Of a stretch of DNA of 64,000 bases, positions 26,292 to 36,867 are shown piece after piece; position 1 is the first letter of the stretch, and each line of letters opens with the position of its first letter. The stretch spans positions 186,001 to 250,000 of the forward strand of contig NZ_KB907702.1 of the NCBI RefSeq assembly GCF_000382165.1. The letters are read 5' to 3'. Source of the DNA: Arsukibacterium perlucidum DSM 18276. GTDB lineage: Bacteria > Pseudomonadota > Gammaproteobacteria > Enterobacterales > Alteromonadaceae. The notes beneath the pieces are model-generated. The model was not told where the DNA came from. It saw nothing but the letters and a program-made list of their open reading frames with translations, and searched no databases. Position numbers and translations under genes: made by a program.

Positions 26292-27062
26292 TTACTCCGC
26301 TGCGAAAAGTGGTACACGGTCCATATCAGGAGTCGCTTCACGACGCGACATCTTGATAAGGTTGGTGATTGAATTCATGTACGAATCAGGTAGCTTTTCC
26401 CAGCTTTTTGTTTCTTTGTTGTAAGCCCAGGCTGCTTTGCCGTCTAAAGACTGCGCAGTCAGTGCCAGGCGGCCAACACTTAAATAGTCAACAGTGATGT
26501 CCTGACCTTCAAAATTCAGGGTGCCCTGGAACGCAGCCATTTCAGAGCCGTAACCCATTTCAATGCTGTATGCTTCCAGGATCTGACGGTATTGCTCTGA
26601 ACGCTGTACGTCAGAACGTTCCATCAGTTCACGTAATTTTTCAACGCGCTCTAACCGGCGCTCAGTACGCAGAGGAATATCGGCGTTTACGAACTGCTCT
26701 AACGCGTCAATCATCCGGAACATCAGGGGTACAGTACCTTTGTTGGTATTTTCCAGGTCATCCATCTGACGTTGTAAAGAGTTGATCTGGCGCTGTTGGT
26801 CGTTAACCAGCGTTTGCAAAAAGTCGTTGTAAACTTTTAAGTTTTCAGTTTGCACTACTACAACACGGTACTCGCCCAGCAATTCCTGAGTTTGTTCATA
26901 TATAGTGTTGATTTTTTCCTGAGACTGCAAAGCTGCACGTTGGATCTGGCTATTAGCCTGATGAAGATCTTTTAAGTCTGTTGCAGCGGCAGAGCCGGCA
27001 AAAGCTAAGCTGCCAGCCAGTGCTGAGGCAACAAGACTCTTTTGAATTTTTTTGTTAAACAT
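26292..27062 (-). CDS. DUF3450 periplasmic coiled-coil protein
   Basis: A 256-residue exported protein. The signal peptide covers about residues 1-26 (ending GSAAA before TDL); residues about 30-110 form a long coiled coil (Gln/Glu/Leu-rich, NLKVYNDFLQTLVNDQQRQINSL region). It matches the DUF3450 family that heads TtpC/TonB2 clusters. I chose the ATG at 27062 over a TTG three codons earlier because GGGA lies just upstream. It is the first gene of the six-gene operon. The coiled coil may pair with that of TtpC to span the periplasm (inference). Its biochemical role is not known. Confidence 0.85.
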   Translation of the reverse strand: MFNKKIQKSLVASALAGSLAFAGSAAATDLKDLHQANSQIQRAALQSQEKINTIYEQTQELLGEYRVVVVQTENLKVYNDFLQTLVNDQQRQINSLQRQMDDLENTNKGTVPLMFRMIDALEQFVNADIPLRTERRLERVEKLRELMERSDVQRSEQYRQILEAYSIEMGYGSEMAAFQGTLNFEGQDITVDYLSVGRLALTAQSLDGKAAWAYNKETKSWEKLPDSYMNSITNLIKMSRREATPDMDRVPLFAAE

Positions 27063-27296
27063 AGTTCCCAACCAATTATTGCTGATTAACGTAACCTGAT
27101 TAGTGTAAGGGCTTATGCTGAATAATAAGATGCAAAATTCAGATACAGTAAGCCCTCGGTTAGAGGGTAAACCGTCCGCATCATTGCAGTTAAAACTCAG
27201 GTTGTCAACAGCATGCAGCTGCCTGAACCTAAGGTTTACCGCGATGATCCGGCCGGTTTATCACCAGTTTTAAGCGTCATTAAAACTATAGTTGTT

Positions 27297-27321
27297 AATA
27301 TTTAATGGCACATTAAATATT
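27297..27321. terminator. AT-rich hairpin after fba
   Basis: AATATTTAATG (27297-27307) and CATTAAATATT (27311-27321) form a perfect 11-bp stem around GCA, 4 bp beyond the fba stop. It lacks a good T-run on the minus strand, so it is a weak terminator or an mRNA-end-protecting hairpin. The rest of the 263-bp gap up to the DUF3450 gene shows no gene; it must contain that operon's promoter. Confidence 0.5.
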
Positions 27322-27325
27322 TTGG

Positions 27326-28390
27326 TTATTTTATATTCGGCGTCAGCTTGCCCGCCGTATATAAATCAACCATGGCATCGAGCGACAACGGCTTAATTTT
27401 ACTGCCATTGCCGGCACAACCAAAAGCTTCATAGCGGGCAATACAAATATCTGCCATTGCGGTTACTGAAGCCTGTAAATACTTACGAGGATCAAATTCA
27501 GCCGGATGCTGCGCCAGGTATCGGCGAATGGCTCCGGTTGAGGCTAACCTTAAATCGGTATCAATATTTATTTTACGCACGCCGAACTTAATGCCCTGCT
27601 GTATTTGCGCAACCGGAACACCATACGTTTCGGGGATCTTGCCGCCATATTCGTTTATCACTTCCAGCCAGTCTTGTGGCACTGATGACGAGCCATGCAT
27701 CACCAGGTGAGTATCCGGGATCCGCTGATGTATCGCTTTAATCCGGTCTATGGCCAGGATATCATCTGTAGGTGGCCGGCTGAATTTATAAGCGCCATGC
27801 GAGGTACCACAGGCAATAGCCAGAGCATCAACCTGAGTGTCACGCACAAACTGCGCCGCTTCTTCCGGATCAGTCAGCATTTGATCATGGGTTAACACCC
27901 CACTTGCGCCAATGCCATCTTCCTCACCGGCTTCACCGGTTTCCAGTGAGCCCAGACAACCTAACTCACCCTCTACTGAGACACCACAAGCGTGCGCTAT
28001 TTCAACAACCTTACGCGTTACATTTACGTTGTAGTCATAATCCATCGGCGTTTTGCCATCTTCACCCAGTGAGCCGTCCATCATTACTGATGAGAAACCA
28101 AGCTGAATTGAGCGCTGGCATACTGCCAGTGACGTGCCGTGGTCCTGATGCATTACCACCGGAATATGTGGAAACTCCTCCACCGCTGCTAATATCAGGT
28201 GGCGTAAAAACGGTGCCCCGGCATATTTGCGTGCGCCTGCTGAAGCTTGCACTATCACCGGACTGTCCGTTTTATCAGCGGCCAGCATAATGGCGCGCAT
28301 TTGTTCCAGGTTATTTACGTTAAATGCAGGGATGCCGTAACCCACTTCGGCGGCGTGATCGAGCATTTGCCGTAATGATATCAGTGCCAT
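27326..28390 (-). CDS. fbaA: fructose-bisphosphate aldolase, class II
   Basis: A 354-residue zinc aldolase that cleaves fructose 1,6-bisphosphate to DHAP and glyceraldehyde 3-phosphate. Zinc-binding and catalytic motifs are visible: [10 protein letters not shown] (His and Asp), [11 protein letters not shown], and [13 protein letters not shown]. The C-terminal KYLQAS and late Arg/Lys motifs fit the Calvin-cycle-like class IIA/B subtype of about 350 residues. It is downstream of pgk, epd and tkt, the common gammaproteobacterial order, separated from pgk by 110 bp. Confidence 0.95.
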   Translation of the reverse strand: MALISLRQMLDHAAEVGYGIPAFNVNNLEQMRAIMLAADKTDSPVIVQASAGARKYAGAPFLRHLILAAVEEFPHIPVVMHQDHGTSLAVCQRSIQLGFSSVMMDGSLGEDGKTPMDYDYNVNVTRKVVEIAHACGVSVEGELGCLGSLETGEAGEEDGIGASGVLTHDQMLTDPEEAAQFVRDTQVDALAIACGTSHGAYKFSRPPTDDILAIDRIKAIHQRIPDTHLVMHGSSSVPQDWLEVINEYGGKIPETYGVPVAQIQQGIKFGVRKINIDTDLRLASTGAIRRYLAQHPAEFDPRKYLQASVTAMADICIARYEAFGCAGNGSKIKPLSLDAMVDLYTAGKLTPNIK

Positions 28391-28500
28391 GAAAGCCTCT
28401 CTTTTATACTAAGGTACAGTTTGTAGGTAAAACATTGTGCTTATTTTATTATGAATTTTTTATGACACAGCCTAAATCGCCATGCTTTTACTTTGTATCT

Positions 28501-29685
28501 TTATTTTGCATCCAGGGCCCGCTGCTCAAGTATAGCGACAGCCGGTAAGGTTTTGCCTTCTAAAAACTCTAAAAATGCACCACCACCGGTTGAAATATAG
28601 GACACATCGGCAGCAATGCCGAACTTATCGATAGCGGCCAGGGTATCACCACCACCGGCTATCGAAAATGCATCGCTACTGGCAATTGCCTCGGCCAATG
28701 CTTTGGTGCCGGCTGCAAACTGCTCAAATTCAAATACCCCTACCGGGCCATTCCAGACAATGGTACCGGCTTTCTTCAGAATATCGGTTAACTGTGCTAT
28801 CGAAGCCGGACCAATATCAAAAATCATTTCAGTGCTGGTAACATCCGCTACCACTTTCAAATTAGCTGGGGTTTGCTCACTGAATTCCTGGCCCACTACA
28901 ACATCCGTCGGCACCGGTATCATGGCACCGCGCGCTCTGGCCTGTTCAATAAGCCGCTTGGCTTCCGGGATGAGATCCGGCTCGTACAGCGATTTACCCA
29001 CATTATTGCCTTCAGCAGCAATAAAGGTATTGGCAATGCCACCACCGACTATCAGTTGATCAACAATACCTGATAATGATTCCAATACCGTTAGCTTAGT
29101 CGACACTTTTGAGCCACCGACAATGGCAACCAATGGCCGTTTCGGGTTCTTTAATGCAGCGCCCAGTGCGTCCAGCTCGGCAACCAGTAATGGCCCGGCA
29201 CAAGCCACAGGGGCAAATTTGGCAACACCATGGGTAGAAGCCTGCGCCCGGTGTGCCGTGCCGAAGGCATCCATCACAAATACATCACACAAGGCGGCAA
29301 GTTGCCTGGCCAGCTGATCATCATTTTTCGATTCACCGCTATTAAAACGGACGTTTTCAAACACCACTAGTTCGCCAGTGCTGAGCTCGACACCTTGCAG
29401 GTAGTTGCTGGCCAGCCTTACCGGCACTGAAAGGACCTCTGCCAGATAATCTACCACCGGCTGCAGTGACGCTTCCTTTGCAAACACGCCCTCTTCTGGC
29501 CGGCCAAGATGTGACATCACCATTACTTTCGCACCTTTATCCAGCGCCAGTTGTATGGTGGGTATCGCTGCTTTTAACCGCGCATCCGAGGTAACCTTAC
29601 CGTCTTTAACCGGCACATTTAAGTCTTCCCGAATCAATACCCGCTTCCCTGCTAACTCCAGGTCACTCATCCGAATAACGCTCAT
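28501..29685 (-). CDS. pgk: phosphoglycerate kinase
   Basis: A 394-residue enzyme of glycolysis converting 1,3-bisphosphoglycerate and ADP to 3-phosphoglycerate and ATP. Motifs visible: [13 protein letters not shown] near the start, [11 protein letters not shown] (substrate binding), and C-terminal GGGDTLAAI and [13 protein letters not shown] (nucleotide binding). The ATG at 29685 has AAGGAGC upstream; a longer frame starts inside the epd gene and is rejected. It lies 16 bp after epd on the same strand. Confidence 0.96.
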   Translation of the reverse strand: MSVIRMSDLELAGKRVLIREDLNVPVKDGKVTSDARLKAAIPTIQLALDKGAKVMVMSHLGRPEEGVFAKEASLQPVVDYLAEVLSVPVRLASNYLQGVELSTGELVVFENVRFNSGESKNDDQLARQLAALCDVFVMDAFGTAHRAQASTHGVAKFAPVACAGPLLVAELDALGAALKNPKRPLVAIVGGSKVSTKLTVLESLSGIVDQLIVGGGIANTFIAAEGNNVGKSLYEPDLIPEAKRLIEQARARGAMIPVPTDVVVGQEFSEQTPANLKVVADVTSTEMIFDIGPASIAQLTDILKKAGTIVWNGPVGVFEFEQFAAGTKALAEAIASSDAFSIAGGGDTLAAIDKFGIAADVSYISTGGGAFLEFLEGKTLPAVAILEQRALDAK

Positions 29686-29701
29686 TATTTGCTCCTTGTC
29701 A

Positions 29702-30715
29702 TTAATGTTGTTGCAGCATGGCCCGTGCTGTATCGAGCATCCTGTTAGCAAAACCCCATTCGTTATCGCACCACACCAGGCACTTAACTAAGCGTTTATG
29801 GCTTACCCGGGTCTGGGAGCCATCGACAATGCAAGAGTGCGGGTTATGATTAAAATCAACTGACACCAGTGGCTCTTCAGTATAATCGAGAATACCAGCC
29901 AGACTGCTTATTCCCGCTTGTTGCAGCGCTTTATTTACGTTGTCGATACTGACATCCTGATGCAAGGTAACACTTAAATCCATAGCCGTAACGTTAACAG
30001 TGGGTACCCTTACTGCTATTGCCTCAAACCGGCCGGCAAACTTAGGCAAAATGCGTTCTATGCCTTTTGCCAGTTTAGTATCAACCGGAATAATTGACTG
30101 GCTGGCCGCCCGGGTCCGGCGTAAATCAGGATGGTAGGCATCTATTACCTGTTGATCATGCATCGACGCATGAATAGTAGTAATAGTGCCACTTTCCACC
30201 CCAAAATGCTGATCCAGTACCTGAATAACCGGCACTATGCAGTTGGTGGTGCAAGAGCCAGCCGAGACGACTGTCATGTCGTTGCTAAGTAAGTGCTGGT
30301 TAATACCATAAATAATAGTGGCATCAATATCGGCATCTGCCGGATGCGAGAACAGCACCTTTTTTGCGCCGGCAGTTAAGTGCCAGTTCGCATGCTCTCG
30401 ACTGTGAAATACCCCGGTGCACTCCAGCGCAATATCAATATCCAGTTCACTCCAGGGCAATTCCAGTGGATCAGCTTCGCTATACAATGCAATCTCGTCA
30501 CCCGCGACCCGGATCCCCCCATCAAAAGACTCCACCTTAGAGGCAAAGCGGCCATGCGAGGTATCATACTTTAATAAGTGAGCCACCCCTTTGGCATCGG
30601 CCAGCTCGTTAATAGCAACAACCTGCAGCTGCTGTTGCCAACCATTTTCATAAATCGCCCGCAAAATATTGCGGCCAATCCGGCCAAAGCCATTAATTGC
30701 CAGTTTAATTACCAT
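29702..30715 (-). CDS. epd: D-erythrose-4-phosphate dehydrogenase
   Basis: A 337-residue GAPDH-family enzyme. It has the NAD motif [10 protein letters not shown], the catalytic Cys in SAGSCTTNC, and the stretch [34 protein letters not shown], which is characteristic of Epd rather than GapA (which has TTVHATTATQ). Epd oxidises erythrose 4-phosphate to 4-phosphoerythronate in the pyridoxal phosphate pathway. The tkt-epd-pgk-fba order matches E. coli. Confidence 0.92.
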   Translation of the reverse strand: MVIKLAINGFGRIGRNILRAIYENGWQQQLQVVAINELADAKGVAHLLKYDTSHGRFASKVESFDGGIRVAGDEIALYSEADPLELPWSELDIDIALECTGVFHSREHANWHLTAGAKKVLFSHPADADIDATIIYGINQHLLSNDMTVVSAGSCTTNCIVPVIQVLDQHFGVESGTITTIHASMHDQQVIDAYHPDLRRTRAASQSIIPVDTKLAKGIERILPKFAGRFEAIAVRVPTVNVTAMDLSVTLHQDVSIDNVNKALQQAGISSLAGILDYTEEPLVSVDFNHNPHSCIVDGSQTRVSHKRLVKCLVWCDNEWGFANRMLDTARAMLQQH

Positions 30716-30724
30716 ATCACCACA

Positions 30725-30750
30725 TAAAAGCAGGACCGCTTAGCGGCCCC
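30725..30750 (-). terminator. probable terminator of tkt
   Basis: On the minus strand a GC-rich stem (30733-30739 with 30743-30749, one A-C mismatch, 3-base loop) is followed by CTTTTATG. It lies between tkt and epd, so read-through into epd-pgk-fba may be partial. Confidence 0.5.
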
Positions 30751-30771
30751 GAATTGGATTATTACTAACGA

Positions 30772-32772
30772 TTAACCGTTAAATTGTTTGGTTGCAGCAG
30801 CCACAATGGCATCAACGGTAATCCCAAAATGCTGAAACAACTGCTCGGCTGGCGCCGACTCGCCAAAACTGGTCATGCCAATAACATCGCCAGCCAAACC
30901 AACATACTTGTACCAGCTGTCAACAATGCCAGCTTCTACTGCAATCCGTTTGGTTACCGCTGCTGGTAATACCGCTTCACGATACGCGGCATCCTGGGCA
31001 TCAAATACATCAGTCGATGGCATCGATACCACCCGCACCTGTTTGCCCTGCTCAGTCATGGTTTTTGCCGCTTGCACTGCAAGTTCAACCTCTGAACCGG
31101 TAGCAATAATAATCAGTTCAGGTGTTTGAGTGCTGTCCAACAGCACATAACCACCACGTTTAATATTGCTGACAGTGGCAGCATCGCGCTGCTGCTGCAC
31201 CAGGTTTTGCCGGCTGAAAATTAACGTTGTCGGGCCTACAGTGCGTTCAATTGCCGCCTGCCACGCCACGGCTGATTCTACCTGATCGCACGGACGCCAG
31301 TTCATTAAATTAGGGGTGGCACGTAAGCTAACCAACTGCTCTACCGGCTGGTGCGTCGGGCCATCTTCGCCCAAACCAATTGAGTCGTGAGTATAAACGA
31401 AGATCACCCGCTGCTTCATTAATGCCGCCATGCGCACAGCATTGCGGGCATATTCCATAAACATTAAAAAGGTTGCACCATAAGGCACAAAACCACCGTG
31501 CAGCGCGATACCATTCATCATTGCCGACATACCAAACTCGCGTACACCATAATAAATATAGTTGCCGCTGGCATCTTTGGCGGTAAGCGGTTTTGAATCA
31601 GCCCAGATAGTCAGGTTAGAGCCAGCTAAATCAGCAGAGCCCCCCATCAATTCCGGCAGCAGCGGGCCAAAGGCATTCAGCGCATTTTGCGATGCTTTAC
31701 GGCTGGCAATAGTGGCAGGGTTAGCCTGCAGCTTCGCAATATAAGCCTGCGATTGCTCCGCCCAGTTTGCCGGTAGTTCACCGGCGGTGCGGCGGCTGAA
31801 CTCAGCTGCCAGTTGTGGGTGCGCCTCTTTATAAGCAGCAAATAAGCTGTTCCACTGCGCCTCAAAGGCGGCGCCCTTTTTATTAGCGTCCCACTCAGCG
31901 TAGATATCCGCCGGTATTTCGAACGGCGCATGCGGCCATTGTAAATAATCACGCGTGGCTGCTATTTCAGCATCGCCCAACGGTGCACCATGACAATCAT
32001 GACTACCACCTTTATTTGGTGAGCCATAACCAATCACGGTTTTACAGCAAATAAGAGTCGGTTTGTCAGTCTGGGCTTGCGCCTCGGCTATCGCTGTTTT
32101 AACAGCTTCGCTGTTATGGCCGTCAACATTAGCAATAACGTGCCAGCCATAAGCGGCAAAACGGGCCGGGGTATCATCGGTAAACCAGCCTTCAACATGG
32201 CCATCAATTGAAATACCATTGTCATCCCAGAACGCAATCAGCTTATTCAACCCTAAGGTACCGGCAATAGAACAGGCTTCGTGCGAAATACCTTCCATTA
32301 AACAGCCGTCACCTAAAAACACATAAGTGTGGTGATCAACCACGGCAAAATCGGGCTGGTTAAACTGGGCTGCCAGCGCCTTTTCTGCCAGCGCCATACC
32401 TACTGCGTTAGTAATTCCCTGCCCCAGCGGGCCGGTGGTAGTTTCTACGCCCGGCGCATAGCCATATTCAGGATGGCCGGGAGTTTTGGAATGCAATTGA
32501 CGGAACTGCTTTAAATCGTCAATGGTTAAGTCATAACCGCTAAGGTGCAACAGTGAATACAACAACATAGAACCATGGCCGTTTGATAACACAAAGCGGT
32601 CACGGTCTGTCCAGGCCGGGTTAGCAGGATTATGCTTCAAGTAATCGCGCCAGAGCACTTCAGCAATATCTGCCATGCCCATCGGGGCACCAGGGTGACC
32701 TGACTTTGCTTTTTGAACGGCATCCATACTTAGCGCACGAATTGCATTGGCGAGTTGTTTACGAGATGGCAT
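30772..32772 (-). CDS. tkt: transketolase
   Basis: A 666-residue ThDP enzyme of the pentose phosphate pathway that transfers two-carbon ketol units. Motifs visible: [17 protein letters not shown] at the N-terminus, the ThDP-binding [13 protein letters not shown]...[17 protein letters not shown] in the middle domain. The ATG at 32772 (MPSRKQLAN) has AGGAG 5 bases upstream; a frame starting 19 codons earlier lacks one. It is divergent from metK, with 318 bp between the starts. Confidence 0.96.
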   Translation of the reverse strand: MPSRKQLANAIRALSMDAVQKAKSGHPGAPMGMADIAEVLWRDYLKHNPANPAWTDRDRFVLSNGHGSMLLYSLLHLSGYDLTIDDLKQFRQLHSKTPGHPEYGYAPGVETTTGPLGQGITNAVGMALAEKALAAQFNQPDFAVVDHHTYVFLGDGCLMEGISHEACSIAGTLGLNKLIAFWDDNGISIDGHVEGWFTDDTPARFAAYGWHVIANVDGHNSEAVKTAIAEAQAQTDKPTLICCKTVIGYGSPNKGGSHDCHGAPLGDAEIAATRDYLQWPHAPFEIPADIYAEWDANKKGAAFEAQWNSLFAAYKEAHPQLAAEFSRRTAGELPANWAEQSQAYIAKLQANPATIASRKASQNALNAFGPLLPELMGGSADLAGSNLTIWADSKPLTAKDASGNYIYYGVREFGMSAMMNGIALHGGFVPYGATFLMFMEYARNAVRMAALMKQRVIFVYTHDSIGLGEDGPTHQPVEQLVSLRATPNLMNWRPCDQVESAVAWQAAIERTVGPTTLIFSRQNLVQQQRDAATVSNIKRGGYVLLDSTQTPELIIIATGSEVELAVQAAKTMTEQGKQVRVVSMPSTDVFDAQDAAYREAVLPAAVTKRIAVEAGIVDSWYKYVGLAGDVIGMTSFGESAPAEQLFQHFGITVDAIVAAATKQFNG

Positions 32773-32917
32773 TGTAGCTCCTGCTAGTGTCTTTAATGGG
32801 GACGGCATAAAACTGGGCCTTATTTTCACTTACTGCCGCCCAGATGGCAAATGATAATCTTTGGCTGCGAATATTTTACTGTCTGCAGTGATCGACCTGT
32901 TAACTTCACCGTAAACT

Positions 32918-32946
32918 TTGGCATTAAAGACGTCTGGGCGTCAAAT
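32918..32946 (+). promoter_or_regulatory. metK sigma70 promoter
   Basis: TTGGCA (32918-32923, 5 of 6 to TTGACA), a 17-bp spacer and TCAAAT (32941-32946, 4 of 6 to TATAAT). The spacer contains the MetJ-type boxes, so repressor binding would block RNA polymerase. Confidence 0.6.
32928..32943 (+). promoter_or_regulatory. two tandem MetJ boxes (met operator)
   Basis: AGACGTCT (32928-32935) is a perfect 8/8 match to the MetJ box consensus, followed without a gap by GGGCGTCA (5 of 8). MetJ binds two or more adjacent 8-bp boxes with S-adenosylmethionine as co-repressor, which fits repression of SAM synthetase by its own product. Confidence 0.75.
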
Positions 32947-33090
32947 ATTACTAGCCAAGGCCGGTCTGTTTCACTAAAATAAGCGGCTATTTTTCTGGCG
33001 GCGATGTACAGGCTGATTTGCAGCTACAGGTGCAATGGTAGTTTTAGCCCCCAGCGTGATGAATTAACCAACTTTGGTGGAATACAACAG

Positions 33091-34239
33091 ATGGCACAAC
33101 ATATTTTTACTTCTGAGTCGGTATCTGAAGGACATCCGGACAAAATCGCCGATCAAATCTCCGATGCAGTGTTAGATGCAATTCTGGAACAAGACCCGAA
33201 AGCCCGTGTTGCCTGCGAAACATTTGTTAAAACCGGTATGGTACTGGTAGGCGGCGAGATCACAACTTCGGCCTGGGTAGATATTGAAGAGCTGACCCGT
33301 AAAACCGTGCGTGAAATTGGTTACACCCATTCTGACATGGGCTTCGATGCCGATTCCTGTGCGGTATTAAATGCGATTGGTAAACAATCACCTGATATTA
33401 ACCAGGGTGTTGATAAAATTGATCCACGCGAGCAAGGTGCAGGTGATCAGGGTTTGATGTTTGGCTATGCCAGTAATGAAACTGACGTTTTAATGCCGGC
33501 CCCTATTACTTATTCGCACCGTCTGGTACAGCGTCAGGCTCAGGTGCGTAAAGACGGTACTCTGCCCTGGTTGCGGCCCGATGCTAAATCGCAGTTAAGC
33601 TTTATTTATGAAGACGGCAAGCCCGTGGGGATTGATGCCGTGGTGTTATCTACCCAGCACTGCGACACCATCAGCACAGAGAATCTGCGTGAAGCAGTAA
33701 TGGAAACCATTATTAAGCCGGTGTTACCTGCTGAGTGGTTAACCAGCAAAACCAAATACTTCATTAACCCAACCGGCCGCTTTGTCATTGGTGGCCCAAT
33801 GGGCGATTGTGGTTTAACCGGCCGCAAAATTATCGTAGATACCTACGGCGGTATGGCCCGCCATGGTGGTGGTGCTTTCTCGGGTAAAGACCCATCGAAA
33901 GTTGACCGTTCAGCCGCTTATGCTGCCCGCTATGTTGCGAAAAACATCGTTGCTGCCGGCCTGGCCGACCGCTGCGAGTTGCAGGTATCCTATGCAATCG
34001 GTATCGCTGAACCGACTTCTATCAGCCTGGAAACCTTTGGTACCAGTAAGCTGTCTGAAGACCAGTTAATTAAGTTGGTGCGTGAACACTTTGATCTGCG
34101 GCCATATGGCCTGATTGAAATGCTGGACCTGGAACGGCCGATTTATGGTGCTACCGCTGCCTATGGTCACTTTGGCCGCAATGAGTTTCCATGGGAACAA
34201 ACTGACAAGGCGGAGTTACTGCGCCAATACGCTAAGTAA
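33091..34239 (+). CDS. metK: S-adenosylmethionine synthetase
   Basis: A 382-residue enzyme making SAM from methionine and ATP. Motifs: [22 protein letters not shown] at the start, [12 protein letters not shown] (ATP binding), [19 protein letters not shown] (phosphate-binding loop). The start at 33091 (MAQHIF) matches the family; the frame upstream to 33004 is untranslated leader. Regulation by MetJ is suggested by the operator in its promoter, and an intrinsic terminator follows. Confidence 0.97.
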   Translation: MAQHIFTSESVSEGHPDKIADQISDAVLDAILEQDPKARVACETFVKTGMVLVGGEITTSAWVDIEELTRKTVREIGYTHSDMGFDADSCAVLNAIGKQSPDINQGVDKIDPREQGAGDQGLMFGYASNETDVLMPAPITYSHRLVQRQAQVRKDGTLPWLRPDAKSQLSFIYEDGKPVGIDAVVLSTQHCDTISTENLREAVMETIIKPVLPAEWLTSKTKYFINPTGRFVIGGPMGDCGLTGRKIIVDTYGGMARHGGGAFSGKDPSKVDRSAAYAARYVAKNIVAAGLADRCELQVSYAIGIAEPTSISLETFGTSKLSEDQLIKLVREHFDLRPYGLIEMLDLERPIYGATAAYGHFGRNEFPWEQTDKAELLRQYAK

Positions 34240-34267
34240 TTACTTATCGAAACCATACCCCATGAAT

Positions 34268-34291
34268 AAGGAGAGCTTCGGCTCTCCTTTT
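34268..34291 (+). terminator. intrinsic terminator of metK
   Basis: AAGGAGAGC (34268-34276) pairs with GCTCTCCTT (34281-34289) around a TTCG tetraloop, followed by T-rich sequence. Confidence 0.92.
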
Positions 34292-34442
34292 CTATTTTTA
34301 TTGGCATATAAGCTTATTTTCCGCTTACCTGCACCAGTGTTTTGTGTATGATAAAGGCGTTTTACCTTCCAGGGGTAAGCTGCAAGCAATAGCAGCTAAC
34401 AAAATAAAAATATAAGAGAGACGAAAGCACAAAGGAAAAACT

Positions 34443-36026
34443 ATGTCTGAACAAATTACCGCCGTTGAAAAAAACGGCTGGATAAATCGTGCGCTCAACA
34501 CCATAGAAGTGGTGGGTAATAAATTACCCGATCCTGCAGTATTATTTGCCTTATTGATGGTGATTGTCTGGGTATTATCTTGGCTTTTATCGGGTGTCAG
34601 CTTTGACGAACTTAACCCAAGAACTGGCGAAGCTATTCAGATAGTAAACTTACTGTCAGGTGATGCTTTAACGACCTTTTCGTCTAACATCGTCAATACC
34701 TTTGTTACGTTCCCGCCTTTGGGTGTGGTACTGGTTGCAATGTTAGGTTTAGGGGTGGCTGAATATACAGGTTTTATTAACGCCGGCTTACGCTCAATAT
34801 TATCTGTTACGCCTAGAATGTTGTTGACGCCGGTGTTGATCGCCGTTGGTATATTAAGCCATGTCGCCGTTGATGCAGGCTATGTACTGGTTGTGCCGCT
34901 TGGCGCCGTCATTTTTTATGCAGCTGGCCGTCATCCGCTGGCTGGTATTGCTGCCGCTTTTGCCGGCGTATCCGGTGGTTTTTCGGCGACGTTCTTTGTG
35001 CCATCCAGTTTAGACCCGTTACTGGCAGGTTTAACTCAGGCCTCTGCGCAAATTCTGGACCCGACAGTCACTGTCAACCCACTTAACAACTACTTCTTTA
35101 CCACGGCATCAACCTTCTTAATTGTGGCGATTGGCTGGTTTCTTACCGATAAAGTAATAGAGCCCCGTTTAAAAGGCACTAAAGTAGATGGCGATACCTC
35201 ACAAATGGTGACGATGGAAGCATTGAAACCTAATGAGTTACGCGGTTTAAAAGCGGCAGCAATTTCAATGCTGGCAGTAATAGGTTTGTTAGCATTAAGC
35301 ATTGTCTTACCGGAAAACACTCCCTGGGCTGCTAAACCGGAAGATGTCTTACCCGGGGTAAACCCGCTGCTGACCGCCGCCGCCCCACTGATGAAGTCGA
35401 TTGTTACCATTATTTTTGTGTTTTTCCTGGTGCCGGGCATTGTCTACGGTTATGTATCAGGCTCTGTCAAAAGCCACCGCGATATCGTTGCCGGTATGAG
35501 CCATGCCATGAGCGGCATGGGCTACTACATTGTTATGGCGTTTTTCTGTGCTTTATTTTTATATGCTTTCAGCCAGTCTAATCTGGGTGTGCTGATGGCG
35601 TTAAAAGGCGCCAATGCTCTGAAAGAAATGGGCTTACCCTTAGGTATGACATTAGTAGGCATAGTGCTTTTATCAGGCTTTGTGAATTTGGTTGTTGGTT
35701 CAGCATCAGCCAAGTGGGCCTTAATTGGTGCCATTATGGTACCCATGCTGATGGAGCTGGGTATCTCGCCGGATCTGACCCAGGCCGCTTACCGGGTGGG
35801 CGATTCGTCTACTAACATCATTACCCCATTACTGCCCTATTTCCCATTGATCGTGGTGTTCTGTCAAAAGTATGTTAAAAATAGCGGCATTGGTACCCTG
35901 GTCGCATTGATGCTGCCGTTCTCGGTGATGATGCTGGTATTGTGGACCGCTTTCCTGCTTGGTTTCTGGGCGTTAAATATCCCACTTGGTATTGACTCAA
36001 GTTATCAGTACCTGCCAGTCCGCTAA
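34443..36026 (+). CDS. AbgT family transporter
   Basis: A 527-residue inner-membrane protein with about 11-13 hydrophobic segments. It matches the AbgT/YdaH/MtrF family: the N-terminal NKLPDPAVLFALLMVIVW and the re-entrant-loop regions VDAGYVLVVPLGAVIFYAAGRHPLAG and RVGDSSTNIITPLLPYFPL are typical. Members import p-aminobenzoyl-glutamate or export p-aminobenzoate-like antimetabolites such as sulfonamides. Direction and substrate cannot be told here. SD AAAGGA precedes the ATG. Monocistronic, with a terminator at 36050. Confidence 0.9.
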   Translation: MSEQITAVEKNGWINRALNTIEVVGNKLPDPAVLFALLMVIVWVLSWLLSGVSFDELNPRTGEAIQIVNLLSGDALTTFSSNIVNTFVTFPPLGVVLVAMLGLGVAEYTGFINAGLRSILSVTPRMLLTPVLIAVGILSHVAVDAGYVLVVPLGAVIFYAAGRHPLAGIAAAFAGVSGGFSATFFVPSSLDPLLAGLTQASAQILDPTVTVNPLNNYFFTTASTFLIVAIGWFLTDKVIEPRLKGTKVDGDTSQMVTMEALKPNELRGLKAAAISMLAVIGLLALSIVLPENTPWAAKPEDVLPGVNPLLTAAAPLMKSIVTIIFVFFLVPGIVYGYVSGSVKSHRDIVAGMSHAMSGMGYYIVMAFFCALFLYAFSQSNLGVLMALKGANALKEMGLPLGMTLVGIVLLSGFVNLVVGSASAKWALIGAIMVPMLMELGISPDLTQAAYRVGDSSTNIITPLLPYFPLIVVFCQKYVKNSGIGTLVALMLPFSVMMLVLWTAFLLGFWALNIPLGIDSSYQYLPVR

Positions 36027-36049
36027 CACGCCCTGGCTATTTTTCAAAG

Positions 36050-36073
36050 CCGCTGCCATTGCAGCGGTTTTTT
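36050..36073 (+). terminator. intrinsic terminator of the AbgT gene
   Basis: CCGCTGC (36050-36056) pairs with GCAGCGG (36061-36067) around CATT, followed by six T. Confidence 0.92.
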
Positions 36074-36131
36074 ATTTTGGAAAAAGGCTTTCCCTGCTAA
36101 CATTAACGTCTTTTAGAGCGGAGCAGTTGCT

Positions 36132-36860
36132 ATGCGGATCCCACGAATTTATACGCCCCAGGCCTTAGCCGCAAATCATAGCTTACAATTGGATAATGAC
36201 GCTGCCAACCATGTTGGCCGGGTGCTGCGAATGCAAGCCGGCCAGGCGCTGCAGCTGTTTAATGGCGATGGTAATAACTACCCTGCCACTATTACTGAGG
36301 TCAGTAAAAAGCAGCTAACGGTTAACATCAGTGACGCCCAGGCCAACCCGGTTGAGTCTCCGCTTAGTATTCATCTGGGCCAGGCCATCTCGCGTGGTGA
36401 CCGGATGGATTTTGCTATTCAAAAAGCCGTTGAACTGGGGGTAACTGAAATTACTCCATTATTTACCGAGCGCTGCGGAGTAAAACTGGATGGCGAGCGT
36501 CTGAGCAAACGTAATGAACAATGGCAGAAAATTGCCATCAGTGCTTGTGAGCAGAGTGGCCGCAGCGTTATCCCAGTGGTGCACCCGGCAATTAATTTAG
36601 ACCAGTGGCTGGCCCAGAGCACAAATTCCTTGCAGCTGACCTTGGATCCACGAGCCAGCGCCACCATTAAAACCTTAACAGCCAGCCAGCATATCCGTTT
36701 GGTTATCGGCCCCGAAGGTGGTTTTACTGACATTGAGGTTGCCGCTACCAGTCTGGCTGGTTTTACCGGCATTCAGTTAGGGCCAAGGGTACTTCGTACA
36801 GAAACAGCAGCGCTGAGCGCAATCAGTGCCTTACAATTGCAATTTGGCGATCTCGCCTGA
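36132..36860 (+). CDS. rsmE: 16S rRNA m3U1498 methyltransferase
   Basis: A 242-residue SPOUT methyltransferase. The N-terminal PUA-like part (HVGRVLRMQAGQALQLFNGDG) is followed by the knotted SAM domain with QKAVELGVTEITPLFTERC, IGPEGGFTDIEV and LGPRVLRTETAALSA, the RsmE signature. It methylates U1498 of 16S rRNA. It lies 7 bp upstream of gshB, the usual order in this class. Confidence 0.95.
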   Translation: MRIPRIYTPQALAANHSLQLDNDAANHVGRVLRMQAGQALQLFNGDGNNYPATITEVSKKQLTVNISDAQANPVESPLSIHLGQAISRGDRMDFAIQKAVELGVTEITPLFTERCGVKLDGERLSKRNEQWQKIAISACEQSGRSVIPVVHPAINLDQWLAQSTNSLQLTLDPRASATIKTLTASQHIRLVIGPEGGFTDIEVAATSLAGFTGIQLGPRVLRTETAALSAISALQLQFGDLA

Positions 36861-36867
36861 GGTAATT

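Larger units (their letters stand above)
32773..33090. other. tkt-metK divergent control region without a gene
   Basis: This 318-bp gap holds no convincing gene. On the plus strand it carries the metK promoter with MetJ-type boxes (32918-32946) and a leader of about 140 bases that contains a possible TTGCA/TGCAA stem near 33020-33040. No SAM-riboswitch consensus was recognised. The tkt SD lies at its left edge. Confidence 0.7.

Noticed and set aside
27904-28290. 128-codon plus-strand frame opposite fba
   Set aside because: It lies entirely within the well-supported aldolase gene and has no recognisable domain.
33004-33090. Extended metK start
   Set aside because: MAQHIF at 33091 is the conserved start; the upstream frame is leader sequence after the MetJ-type operator.
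32947-33090. SAM riboswitch in the metK leader
   Set aside because: No conserved riboswitch core was recognised; the MetJ-type boxes already explain SAM control.
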